Source: Aldrovandia affinis (lineage: Eukaryota; Chordata; Actinopteri; Notacanthiformes; Halosauridae). Taken from it: a stretch of 64,000 nt of DNA. The position numbers and the translations under genes are program-made. Shown piece by piece: positions 28,401-36,600 of the stretch (positions within the stretch are counted from its first letter, which is position 1; each line of letters opens with the position of its first letter). The notes under the pieces are model-generated. The model saw only the letters and a list, made by a program, of their open reading frames with translations, did not search any database and was not told where the DNA came from. The stretch covers positions 930,001 through 994,000 of the forward strand of contig JAINUG010000089.1 in NCBI GenBank assembly GCA_029706075.1. Reading direction: 5' to 3'.

Positions 28401-31400
28401 AAAACATCGCCTCCATTATCCGCCAGCCGTCACTCGCCGGGCCTGATTGGATAATCCCTCTCCCGTGTGTTTAACTGTGTCCCGTTACAGCGCCGTGTGG
28501 GATACCCTCTCCGTCGGGGGCGGGAGCGCCAGCCATCCCAAATATGCGCCGGCCGGAGTGTCCTGCGCAAGTAATCGTTTAATTGAGCTCCTTCGCATTC
28601 CTGGTCGGCTTTGCCGCCCCCACTCTTTCAACGTGAGCGCATCAAGGTCGAGGGAACGCACGTTCAGCCCCGGGGGTTTAATTACAAATCACCCGTCGCT
28701 CTAAATCCGACGCGGGCGTCTTGCCACCACAGGTTTTTTATGTTTGTTTGTTTGTTTGTCAGTGTTTTCTGAAGCGATTAAGGAGCGGCCAAGAGGCCCA
28801 CAGCTGTCCGACCTTGCGAGAGAGCAGCCACAATCTTTGGCGCGAATTAAAACCACCCGATGTCCCCATCGGGGGAACGCATTCTGCAGTCGCGGGGAGA
28901 TAATTAGCAACAGCAACAACAACAAAAAACAAGCCAGACAGGATTTATCACTCTTTTAGCCGATTGCACGGAGGGGGGAAAAAAACGTTTAATCTCCCAT
29001 TCTTCATTTCCTTGGAAGACTGAACACATGTGTGTACTCCCCCCGTAATGCAGCGGAGAGCACGTAGAGCCATCGCCCCGAAGATCTGCTGCCCCCTAGG
29101 GGCACCACTGGACAGCACAGGAGACAGCTTACGATCACCAGAGTGCAGAGTGACAGTGTTGTCTACGGGAGAGAGGTGACCGCACTGCCCTGTGTTTAGT
29201 GGTCTGGAATGTGATCGGATGCGGTAGAGTTGGGTTAGGAGACTGGGTTAATGACAGGGTACGAGTGCAGGGACTGAAGGCCGCAAATACGCACAAGACA
29301 GAAGACATAATTCAATTATAACTTCAAAGACACCCAAGGTTGTTCTGAGATAAATTATTAGGCCCAGGGGGCTTGTGTGGTTGGATATATACCCAACCGG
29401 TTGACCTCTGGTGTCCTGGTCAAATTCCCAAACTGGCTCTCTGTATCTGGACACCTAATCACACCCCCTGACAGTTGATTGGCTACATGATCCCTTGCAT
29501 TCCCTGCCCACCTCAATTCTCCAGGTTGAAACTGCAAATGACAGTTCAGTTTTCCTACCTGGTTAAAATAAAGGTTTGAAAATTGGAGGTTTTTGTTTCG
29601 GATGTCCCATGCAGGGGATGTGAAGGGGGAAGGGGGTGGAGTATTCTTTGGGGGGAATCACCATGTTTTGTGTATTGTAGTGTAACGACTACAATAAAAA
29701 AGGAAGTACAAAAAAACTAAGGTTAATAAATGGCATATGCACAGCTTGTAAGGGCCACTGATTGGTGTGTGCCTGGGTTTTCCAGCTAAACACTTTTCTG
29801 AGGTTCACTTTCAAACAGACCTTTTCTCCAAAATGTTAAACACAATTCACGCTCCCATATGACACTCAAGTTAAATCGCAACTGTGAGGTAAACCACTGA
29901 TTATTTGAAAAAGACCATCCGACGTACGTTTCAAGGCCAAAAGGTTTAAAGTGCGGTTACGGGCCGGTAATCACAGCTGAGAGCATCCTCAAGAGGCATA
30001 CAGGCCTACAGCTCATTACAAATGACTGAAGCAGGCTTCTCACTACAGTCCTCCTCCTCCTCCTCCTCCTCCTCTCCCTCTCTCTCTCCCTCTCCCTCTC
30101 TCTTTCAGGTGCTGCCAGAAACCTTGTGACTCCGAGCACACCGATATCTCCGATGGCTTTTGAGCAAGTGGCCCACGCCGGACCTCGCTCAAATCCATTG
30201 AAGGCGACAGTCTGAAGCCTGCATTCGCGCCAGTGAAACCTCAATGCTCCCAACCTAAAAAAAAATGTTTAAAAAACGGTGCGCTGCATAACGTGACAGA
30301 TTCATTTTGTTTTGCGATGAAAAGGAAACCGCCTTGTCAAACATTCTGTCCCTCTGCCATCTGCAAAAAGAAGGGTCTAAAATGCTGACTCTATGAATAA
30401 AAACACTAAACTTGGGGAAGGAAGCAAGCCCTAAACACGCCTCGATCTGTTTATCTTTTTGTGTTTGCGTTTTTTCCTTACATTTGTAAAAAACTGTGAA
30501 AGTCCGGGGACCACACACGCAGGCTTTTCCTGTTTCGCGGAACCGCGCCATAGCAACGCAGGCACTATCACATCTCCCTTCCTGCAGGTTCCGCCAAGTG
30601 CACAGGCAGTTATTAGCGTGTCAGGGCCTTCGGGAAGTGCCTGAACAATCCCTGTTCGGACCCCCCTCTCATAAATATCAACCTCTTTCTTGGATGCACA
30701 CTAAGATCTAACCGCACCTTCCAGCCTCTCTCCGCTGGGTTTCCGTGCCAGGGCTAACCGTGACCTCCGACCCCGACGTCCGAGCTCGTGGGCCTACATG
30801 GGTCTCCCATGGCCTGGCAGCACCTGAGTGCCAAGCTCGGACCCTGGGCAGCGCACGTGGAATAATCAGCCCGGTCAAAAGGGACCCTTGTATGCAAGAG
30901 ACCAGAACACAGGGCCAGGGCTGCCGTTTTGTTCTGAAATAAACTTAAAACGGAATTAAAAGCTTTAAGCGCCGGCTAACAGCCGGTGGGCAGCAATCTA
31001 ATAACATGTTTCCGCTTTGCTGCTAAAAAAGAGTGCTTGCGCTCAGCCGTGCCAGAGAAGAGAGTCTGACCAACAGCTCCAGGGACCAGCTGTCTGAAGG
31101 AGGTGTTTCCGTGCTTCAACTTTGTGGGTCGCAGCAAGACATTATCAGTCACTCAGTAGTGGCAACATGGTGGATACATTTATGGATAAATTGCACTTCC
31201 TTTACCTCTACAAGGCTATAGTGGGATTTAGGCAGATATACATTATGAAATACGAGTTTAAGTGTCAAGCTGGAATTTTTCCTAGTCCAGGAGAAATTAC
31301 CTGGTTGCCATGCAAGTCCAGAACATCCAGTTTTGTCAGGGTGTCCAGATTCCAAATCCTCTTAATTCTGAAAATGCATCAATAGAAAGTGTCACTCTGG

Positions 31401-32934
31401 TCTAAATCATGGAAGGAAACAAAAAATGGAGAGACGCATTACTTAATATTTCTTTTTTTAATCACAGTTCTCTTCCTGTCAAACACTGCAGATTAGCACC
31501 TGCTTGCTAAATGTAATAAAACTGCCATTGTTATTATTGGGTGCTTGTGTTTATAATATAATATATATAATATATATAAGCATACAAACGTTGTTCCAAG
31601 TTGTTTATATGATAATAAGGATGTACTGATATGATATTTTGAATGCACATTCTTCTATTTATAATATCTTTGACATTGTGTGATGATTGTATGGGCATTC
31701 ATTGTTATATGTGCGTGGTAATTGTTACCACCTGGTTGGTCATGTGACCTTGTATGTATTACTCCATTACGTTTTGTCTTTATGCCTGACGAAAGTCATT
31801 GGGCTGAAGCGTTGCACCTTATAAATGTCATTGCAAGCAGAGACAGTATGCTGGAATCCTTTTTGATATTTTTTTACATCAGTTTGATTTTCTCTGATGC
31901 ACCTGTCCTAAAGGCTGTCAGTCAGGTGTGCAAAAGCCCTTTTCTTTAAATGAGAAATCTCAGAAATGAAAGTCAAAAATAGCACCCCAATGTTCACTAA
32001 GCCAGGGGTTCCCAAACCTCTCTTTGGGGAGCCCTAGTCGGTCCATGTGCTCCACCACCAGCACACCTGATTCAACTAATCAACACTCGTTAAGTAGTTA
32101 ATGAGTTTTATCAGGTGTGCTGGTGGTGGAATTTAACGAGCAGATGGACCGACTAGGGCTCCCCAGTGACTAAGGTGCACTGCCTGGGGCGGGATGGTCA
32201 GTGGTAGCCAACTGGGTGTCACTCATGTCTGTAGGTCAGTGATGTGTGGAAATGTACACTGCCCTCCTCTCTCTCTCTCTCTCTCTCTCTGCACAATACC
32301 CTTTGCATGGGCCTACATTTTCACAACATCAGTTTTGTTTCCCCCCACACATTTGTCCCCAAAAATATGCACTGAATACGGACAATTAACTTTGGCACTG
32401 CGAGCTGACCTGAAGAATGTAATAGGTGTGTGTGATTACTTCCACTGTCAGGCCAGGGGAAGGCCGGGTAAAATTCTCCCCGTACGGATAGATACAGCCC
32501 TTTTGTCATGAATATGGGAGTTGTGTTACAGTGGCTCTGAAAAGGCTCACTGTAACCCAAAGCTGTGGTATGGCCTTTCATGAAAGCCATCGGTAAGCGT
32601 TCTGGAAGCAGTTTAAAAGCAGAAATGTCATGTTTTATAGATCTGGAACACAACCAGAGATCATGTGGCATTCGCTCCCACAATTTTTGCCTTTCATCTT
32701 CTCTTTCCTGAATCTCTTCAAAGTAAGGCGATATGGGATTCTCATATAGAGTGGTACGGTTTTGCGCAGAAATAAATCACTTTGCAGGAAATGCTTCTAA
32801 TGTGGTTTGTCAGATGTTGCAGCATTGACAGAACATGCCGAACACAAGGCAGGGCACATAAATATGTCAAGACATCTTATAATCATCGGGAAAACAAACA
32901 TGACTGCTAAAGCTTTTAAATTGTCTGTGAGGGC

Positions 32935-32973
<39 letters not shown>

Positions 32974-33602
32974 CGTACGTGTACACACTGTATATTAATG
33001 CAGCCACACATCTGTGATCTGGCATCACGCAGGACACCTGTGGCGGAAATGTAACATCTGCAGCGCACCTGTTCTTTCCCAGTATGAGCACGCGCAGCAA
33101 GGTGAGGGTGGACAATCCGGACATTTCCGCGATTCGGTTGTTGTACAGGTCCAGGAAGACCAGGCGGCGCAGGTGGGACAGGTTGTCGATGCGGGAGATG
33201 AGGTTGTGCTGGAAGTTGAGCAGCCGGAGCCTCTCCTCCCCCTCCAATAGGGGGCACTCCTCCAGGCCGCGCCTTGCAGGGAGAGACACGCACCGTCACC
33301 TGTCCTTGCCGACAAATTAACTCTCTGCCCTTATGTCTCACTTCACTGAGAGGGCCAGACTGTTACTGGCTTGTCAAGCCAGCTTAGTATGTATTTACAT
33401 AATGTAATCCATTATTTGTTTGTGTGTAACTTGCTGCCATGGATGCAAAAGCCTTGTAAAACAAGCTCTGTAGCGAATGCTGAGAACAGCATATGCTGAG
33501 AACAGCATATATATGTAGTCCCACTGGGACCACATATACTGAAGAATGTATGCATTCACTACTGTAAGTCGCTTTGGATAAAAGCATCTGCTAAATGGCA
33601 TA

Positions 33603-33639
<37 letters not shown>

Positions 33640-35522
33640 ACAGCAGTGGTGCAGTCTCATAGGTGGACAAACTACATAAAACTACACAACAGTTTTTCTG
33701 CCATCTGCTGGCACAAGCGGGACACTGCACAGCTGCTTAGTAATTACCAGGAACTGGTCATTCAGATAATGTTTTTTATTTCTCTCCTTGGGAATTGAGT
33801 ATTGAAATGAGCTTACACCAAATGAGCTGCAACACATTAAACAATGAATATGGTCCTTTGTCTCCTCAGGTATTGATCCTTACCCTATAACTGAACATTG
33901 AGACTACTGAGTGGAAATGGGCCCAACCTTGAGACAACTCACCTATCCCCAATTCGCCTGTCCCCAACTCACCTGTCCATGTCCAGGCGGTCAGGGTTGG
34001 CAGTGCAGTCCTCAGGAGACCGGAAGGCAAGGGGGTAACTGAGAGCAGCATTCTCAAGCAAATACCCTGTGTCACCTGAAACAGTGATGTCATCATTAGC
34101 ACTTTAAATAAGCAAAGACTGGGTGAGTGGGAGATGTAAATTTTATGCTCTTTTATCACTACTGTTTTAAGACCATAACAATACATAATGACGAGAACAG
34201 GTCCTAGGAGCATTATGATTTGTATCACTGTAGGCAGAGAGCGCAAACCTCACAGAGGGCTTCTCTCAGCTCTTACCTGCAGTCTGCATTAGACTGGGGT
34301 TGCTGTGAGTGTAGGTGGTCCCAGAACTGTGGGTGACACGGCGAGACCTGATTCTGTGCGCTTGTGGGCGCCCGTAACCTGTGAGCCCACAGGGGGCTGC
34401 TGCAGGGAGTGGCAGAACAATTCGCTCCAGGCCTGCGCACTCACTGGCAAACCCCTGCACAGAAGTGGGGGGAGGCCTTCCGCCATTGTGAAGGCCAGAC
34501 CTGCTCTCTGTAGTTATTATGGAAGAGGGCAGGGGCAAGGGGCAAGGGGCAAGACAGAGGGGGTATACAAAGTTAGTGCAGCCAGATCATCTTCATACAT
34601 AAGTTGCTCCCAAGCTTGGAAAGTGAATCACCAGTAAACAATTGGACCCATTCACGCACTATCATTAGGACCGTACCTTGCTTTGGTGGGTTCATTTTCA
34701 GGGTGTCTGTGGCGGTTTCTTTGGAAAGTTCTTTACTCAGTCGAAGATCCAACTGACAAATAAAAAAAGGTTTCAATTAAACACTGATGTTTTTTTCAGA
34801 TGTTTTGCTTCGGGTGTGATTCTGCCTTTTCTGGACTTCAAATAAGTTAGTAACTGCTCTCAGTTAAGATAGTGCCATGACTAGATACCTATATAAAGTT
34901 ATGAAACGCAACGTCAGGCAACAAGCAGTTTAGCATGGTAGCGGATTCTAATCCCAGGTGGCACTATACAGATGTGAATAGATGTGTAGAAAATGGCATA
35001 CGTAAAATACAAGCTATTTGGTGAAATACCATTGCATTGGTAAGCAATTTTGCTACTGTAGCATAATCAGCACCGACTGTTCACATGAATCACCGAAACA
35101 TACGTACCCGTCTCTGCACTTGTCGCTCCGGGGCAATAGAGTTCCTGGTTGCCGCCAGGGGTAATTTGATGTTCATCTGTGGAATGCATCACAAAACAAA
35201 TTTTTAGTGGAACCACAGTGTAGGCTATACCAGCCGAACAACACCTCATACACAATAACAAATAACAGGTGTAACACACTTCAGATTCAAATCAAGGGGT
35301 GTTTGGATACGAGATATTTGTACAAGTCTTACGTTACCGTTAGAGCTCATTTGTTCAATGATTGCTTAAAGTCATGCAATTTTACTTAACGTTAGCGTGA
35401 GCTTGTTAGCAGCTAGCCATATAACATTAGTATAACGTTCGCTATGTAGGTGCAGCTACCTCACTTACCGTGGGAGTGAGCAATCGTCCCTTATTACTGT
35501 TCTGGGGTTTATGGGGGCGCAT
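4695..35522 (-). CDS. lrrc49: LRRC49, leucine-rich repeat protein of the tubulin polyglutamylase complex (12 coding exons, 3' end outside window)
   Basis: Coding exons in transcript order: 35522-35469, 35176-35108, 34752-34677, 34507-34277, 34075-33973, 33272-33069, 31367-31301, 24967-24824, 18980-18919, 16642-16495, 11688-11605, 4861-4695. All junctions are AG/GT and the phases join without a break: 1409 nt, 469 codons plus 2 nt. The first Met opens MRPHKPQ; a second Met starts exon 2. Leucine-rich repeats run from about residue 185 to 350 (RLLNFQHNLISRIDNL, LDVLDLHGNQ, SLTELNLRHN), followed by an LRR cap-like segment (LDGNPVAQESWY) and a charged helical stretch (EEERRM, EKKRESHK). These match vertebrate LRRC49 from memory of the family; the human protein is about 690 residues, so the C-terminal third is missing. 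LRRC49 is known as a non-catalytic subunit of the TTLL1-type tubulin polyglutamylase complex, acting at microtubules and cilia. Exon calls are by eye; the N-terminal exons are the least conserved. Confidence 0.93.
6217..6379. mobile_element. Palindromic MITE, 163 bp
   Basis: Begins ACACTGTAAAA and ends TTTTACAGTGT. The two arms (TTGTTTCAACTTCACTTAGT at 6234 and its complement ending near 6361) are nearly perfect inverted copies for about 44 bases, and inner arms GCTGCCTTAA / TTAAGGCAGC extend the fold. No coding capacity. The transposase superfamily is not certain because the target duplication is not clear. Confidence 0.8.
9110..9310. repeat. Two CA-rich microsatellite tracts
   Basis: Imperfect (CA)n with CATG and CACG interruptions at about 9118-9170 and 9255-9307, separated by unique sequence. 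The open frames rich in His, Thr, Cys and Val over them are artefacts. Confidence 0.85.
10975..11395 (+). repeat. 5S rRNA-derived SINE (SINE3 type)
   Basis: The head copies the 5S rRNA gene: GCCATACCACCCTG at 10981, then CTGAAGTTAAACAGGGTTGG and GTTAGTACTTG plus GGGAGACCTCCTAGGAAAAC, matching the internal promoter region of 5S rRNA with substitutions. The body that follows (GATCCCATGGCACC, TGTCCTGGCCATGTTACCAA, TTTAATTGGCTCA) is of the type found in fish 5S-derived SINEs, and the element ends near AAAAGATATATAAATTCAAT. It is not a functional 5S gene. Confidence 0.8.
12105..12600. repeat. 0.5-kb direct repeat, copy 1 (nature unknown)
   Basis: Nearly identical to 14418-14912 in the same orientation (for example GGCCAAGCGCCACGAGCTAA and GCGTTTGGCAGCCAAATCTC are shared), with scattered substitutions and small indels. 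There is no tRNA-like head, terminal inverted repeat, coding frame or simple repeat in it. It lies in the LRRC49 intron between coding exons 10 and 11. It could be a local duplication, or two copies of an unrecognised non-autonomous element. Confidence 0.9.
12884..13292 (+). repeat. Intact tRNA-derived SINE with 16-bp target site duplication
   Basis: The element runs 12900-13276 and is flanked by the perfect 16-base repeat AGAAATGTAATTAGTG at 12884-12899 and 13277-13292. The head has an A box (TGGTCTAGTGGT) and a B box (GGGTTCGATTCC), the body contains CTGTCCGCCCCAGGGAGG, and the tail is TTGGCTACCAAATTGGGAGA followed by an A-rich end. Other copies: 62672-63012 (minus), 21225-21410 (minus, partial) and 54430-54600 (plus, 3' half). 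Confidence 0.9.
14157..14250. repeat. (TG)n-(GA)n microsatellite
   Basis: An uninterrupted (TG) run of about 80 bases followed by a short (GA) run. Imperfect TG also at about 14999-15030. Confidence 0.95.
14418..14912. repeat. 0.5-kb direct repeat, copy 2
   Basis: Second copy of the segment at 12105-12600, about 2.3 kb downstream and in direct orientation. The copies diverge sharply before CACTGTGTGAAC (with some similarity extending about 35 bases further) and after GCCATGCTATGAAA. Between them lie the intact SINE and the TG microsatellite. Confidence 0.9.
14913..16380. other. LRRC49 intron sequence, nothing recognised
   Basis: Apart from a short TG tract near 15000 there is no supported gene or bounded repeat. 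Open frames at 15446-15649 and 15700-15963 lack family resemblance. The 11689-12104, 12601-12883 and 13293-14156 stretches of the same intron are likewise featureless to me. Confidence 0.5.
16386..16447. repeat. (CA)n microsatellite next to an LRRC49 splice donor
   Basis: A near-perfect CA run of about 60 bases, 48 bases from the edge of LRRC49 coding exon 10 (16495). In the LRRC49 transcript it is a (GU)n tract just inside the intron. Confidence 0.95.
17256..17582. repeat. Minisatellite of about 38-bp units, about 8 copies
   Basis: Tandem units of the form CTCACTGGAGCAGGGCCACA, then TACTGTACACACACAGGC. Two units are shorter because one CA pair is missing. Variant positions are AGGG/AAAG/AGAG and ATACTG/ATTCTG. 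The long open frame over it (repeated His-Ile-Leu-Tyr-Thr) is generated by the repeat. It lies in the LRRC49 intron between coding exons 9 and 10. Confidence 0.95.
17860..18235. repeat. Short CA tracts and a (CTCC)n run
   Basis: (CA)n at about 17858-17870 and 17986-18006, and an uninterrupted CCCT/CCTC run at 18196-18230. Nothing else recognisable in 17583-18590. Confidence 0.85.
18590..19560. promoter_or_regulatory. GC- and CpG-rich island enclosing LRRC49 coding exon 9
   Basis: About 1 kb of markedly CpG-rich sequence (for example GCGGCCGCGCGGAGAC near 19350, GCCGCGGCCGCACCGCGAGG at 19222) in otherwise AT-richer surroundings. Coding exon 9 (18980-18919) lies inside it. Just upstream of that exon's acceptor is a long GA run at 18986-19042, which becomes a polypyrimidine tract in the transcript. 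A (CTG)n run lies at 19190-19218 and a (CCCACT)n run at 19690-19716. It may be an internal promoter or simply a GC-rich intron; nothing here decides. Confidence 0.5.
19561..21224. other. LRRC49 intron sequence, nothing recognised
   Basis: Falls in the 5.8-kb intron between coding exons 8 and 9. There is no homologous exon, and open frames at 20780-21119 on both strands lack resemblance to any family I know. Confidence 0.5.
21225..21415 (-). repeat. Partial tRNA-derived SINE (same family as 12900-13276)
   Basis: Minus-strand reading gives CATTTGACTGTCCGCCCCAG and a GGGTTCGAAATCC-like B box, matching the 5' half of the intact SINE at 12900. The 3' half with the TTGGCTA tail is absent. Confidence 0.7.
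21416..24823. other. LRRC49 intron sequence, no gene found
   Basis: Remainder of the intron between coding exons 8 and 9. A short (TA)n lies at 23500-23515 and a TC-rich run at 23945-23978. There is some GC-rich sequence at 22850-23370 but no splice-framed exon or bounded mobile element that I can support. Confidence 0.5.
24978..25080. repeat. Compound CA/CATA microsatellite beside an LRRC49 acceptor
   Basis: (CA)n then CATACATA and CACG variants, beginning about 11 bases beyond the edge of LRRC49 coding exon 8 (24967). In the transcript it is a GU-rich tract immediately upstream of the acceptor's short pyrimidine run. Confidence 0.9.
25081..26814. other. LRRC49 intron, partly GC-rich, no gene
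   Basis: 25250-25800 is GC-rich with overlapping open frames on both strands but no recognisable protein. At 25770-25825 there is sequence of a common fish repeat type (GTGTATGCTGGTTTTCGTTC, CAACCAGAATTGA). The rest is AT-rich. Confidence 0.5.
26815..27015 (+). repeat. V-SINE-like element, older copy
   Basis: Contains GGTTGCAGGTTCAACTCTCA (B box), GGCACTGCCGTTGTAGCCTC (V-SINE core, diverged), ATATCCAGCTCTATAAATGG and the tail CTCTGGACAAGAGTGTCTGC followed by TAAGTG. Same family as 3661-3892 but more diverged. Confidence 0.8.
27016..29330. other. LRRC49 intron sequence, including a GC-rich part
   Basis: Part of the 6.3-kb intron between coding exons 7 and 8. GC- and CpG-rich at 28030-28700, with short runs of TTTG at 28741 and AACA at 28907. 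No supported gene. An unrecognised minus-strand open frame at 27423-27623 is probably chance. Confidence 0.5.
29340..29582 (+). repeat. SINE 3' region
   Basis: The body GGTGTCCTGGTCAAATTCCC then AATCACACCCCCTG and the end TACCTGGTTAAAATAAAGGT are the typical 3' portion of fish SINEs related in body to the 5S-derived element at 10975. The head is missing or unrecognisable. Confidence 0.65.
29583..31300. repeat. LRRC49 intron with (CTC)n/(CT)n tract
   Basis: A (CTC)n run at 30049-30073 continues as CT-rich sequence to 30106. The rest of the stretch shows no gene or bounded repeat. Confidence 0.75.
31368..32025. other. LRRC49 intron sequence, AT-rich
   Basis: Intron between coding exons 6 and 7. 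It has (TATA)-type repeats near 31555-31580. The segment around 31715-31860 resembles common interspersed fish sequence but I cannot assign a family. Confidence 0.45.
32026..32164. mobile_element. Palindromic MITE-like repeat
   Basis: Outer arms GGGGAGCCCTAGTCGGTCCA(T) at 32026-32046 and their exact complement at 32144-32164. Inner arms CCACCACCAGCACACCTGA at 32052-32070 and their complement at 32111-32129. The centre is AT-rich. Element-like sequence may extend left to about 32003 (AGGGGTTCCCAAACC). Non-coding. Confidence 0.8.
32262..32290. repeat. (CT)n microsatellite
   Basis: Uninterrupted TCTC run within the LRRC49 intron between coding exons 6 and 7. No gene in 32291-32936. Confidence 0.9.
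32937..32984. repeat. (TG)n microsatellite beside the donor of LRRC49 coding exon 6
   Basis: A TG run followed by TGCGTGCG. In the LRRC49 transcript this is a CA-rich tract about 85-130 bases into the intron after exon 6 (exon edge 33069). Confidence 0.95.
33480..33641 (+). repeat. SINE 3' part with L2-type tail and (ATT)n end
   Basis: GGGACCACATATACTGAAGA and TATGCATTCACTACTG match the SINE at 211-362, followed by GTAAGTCGCTTTGGATAAAA, GCATCTGCTAAATGG and a terminal (ATT)n run at 33603-33640. The tRNA-like head is missing. It lies in the LRRC49 intron between coding exons 5 and 6. Confidence 0.85.
35469..35522 (-). CDS. lrrc49: LRRC49 coding exon 1 with proposed start codon
   Basis: ATG at 35522-35520 followed by 17 codons, then a consensus donor gtaagtg. 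It joins in phase 0 to the exon at 35176-35108, which itself begins with ATG right after a cacag acceptor. Either Met could be the main start. The upstream one is preferred because the frame from it is open, short and ends exactly at a strong donor. Transcription probably starts a short way above this, in the 35.53-35.85 kb region. Confidence 0.65.
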
Positions 35523-35779
35523 GACAAAGTTGAGCGCTCAGTTCCCCTTCTGTTAAAGCTATGTGTGGTATTGTTTTCCTCTGCTAGCTAGCTAGTTTTG
35601 TTAACGTGCCTGCTGTCAAACAGCTGTGTATTTTGGTACTAGACTAACAGGAAACTGGTTTTCAACGTTGGTTTGAATATCCGTCCTTGTCCTTTACAAG
35701 CGAGTTAGCGTTAATTAACTAGTTTTTAAAGTTTCACGAAAGCTGAATAGAAGTGGCATACGTTAGTCCTGCCACAACT

Positions 35780-35830
35780 GCCTCAGACACGCTTCCTTGG
35801 CAACGACGATGTTTTGTTGTTAGCAACGCC
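35780..35830. promoter_or_regulatory. Candidate RFX/X-box-like sites upstream of LRRC49
   Basis: Two sequences about 270-300 bases upstream of the LRRC49 start resemble the X-box of ciliary gene promoters (two half-sites, the second of RRNAAC type). One is at 35791-35804 (GCTTCC, TT spacer, GGCAAC; one mismatch in the first half). The other is the imperfect palindrome GTTGTTAGCAAC at 35816-35827. LRRC49 works in axonemal tubulin glutamylation, so an RFX site would make sense. This is motif matching by eye only. Confidence 0.3.
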
Positions 35831-35947
35831 AACGGCATCTTCTCCTTAATAAAATATACCGAAAAGACACTAATGCCAATATATAAGGTTCCTACTTGCT
35901 GTGAAGACCATGAGTCAATGCACCTACAGGGTTGTCAGATCGTCAGA

Positions 35948-36476
35948 AAATAAAGGAAACACCAACACTGAGTGTCTTAATAGGGTAGTTTAGCCACCAC
36001 AAGCCACCAGAACAGCTTCAATGTGCCTTGGCATAGACAGTACAAGTGTCTGGATACAACACCGTTCTTCCACGACATATTCCATTATTTGTTGTTGAGT
36101 TGATGGTGGTGGAATTGCTGTCTCAGGCGCCGCTCCAGAATCTCCCATAAGTGTTCAACTGGGTTGAGATCTGACGACTGAAACGGCTATGGCATATGGT
36201 TTACACCATTTTCATGCTCATCAATCCATTTAGTGATTTTTTTTCATCACTTTACTCACAAATGTTTTTAGGTGTAATAAGGAGTTTTTACCCAACCAAA
36301 TGTTTTTAGGTGTAATAAGGAGTTTATGCACTGCAACCCAACCATAGTACCCCTCTTTGTGAAGTTTTAGATAGATTGTTATTGTTGAAACTGCCTGCTC
36401 CCAAGCACACATGTGTGGAAGCACCTGCTTTTAATATATTTTGTATCCCTCATTTACTCAAGTGTTTCCTTTATTT
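35948..36476. mobile_element. Non-autonomous DNA transposon remnant with 15-bp inverted ends
   Basis: AAATAAAGGAAACAC at 35948-35962 is exactly complementary to GTGTTTCCTTTATTT at 36462-36476. Internal sequence such as GTTCAACTGGGTTGAGATCT is of a type common in fish DNA elements. A 30-base stretch (TGTTTTTAGGTGTAATAAGG plus AGTTT) is duplicated at 36265 and 36302. There is no coding frame. Confidence 0.6.
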
Positions 36477-36493
36477 GGGCATTTAGCTGTACA

Positions 36494-36494
<1 letters not shown>

Positions 36495-36554
<60 letters not shown>

Positions 36555-36600
36555 TGTATATATGTATATATTTATACACACACAGTATGTAAGTGCTCCC
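36495..36600. repeat. (GT)n(AT)n microsatellite
   Basis: A GT run of about 20 bases followed by an AT run to 36545, then imperfect TATATG and CACACA. Confidence 0.95.
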
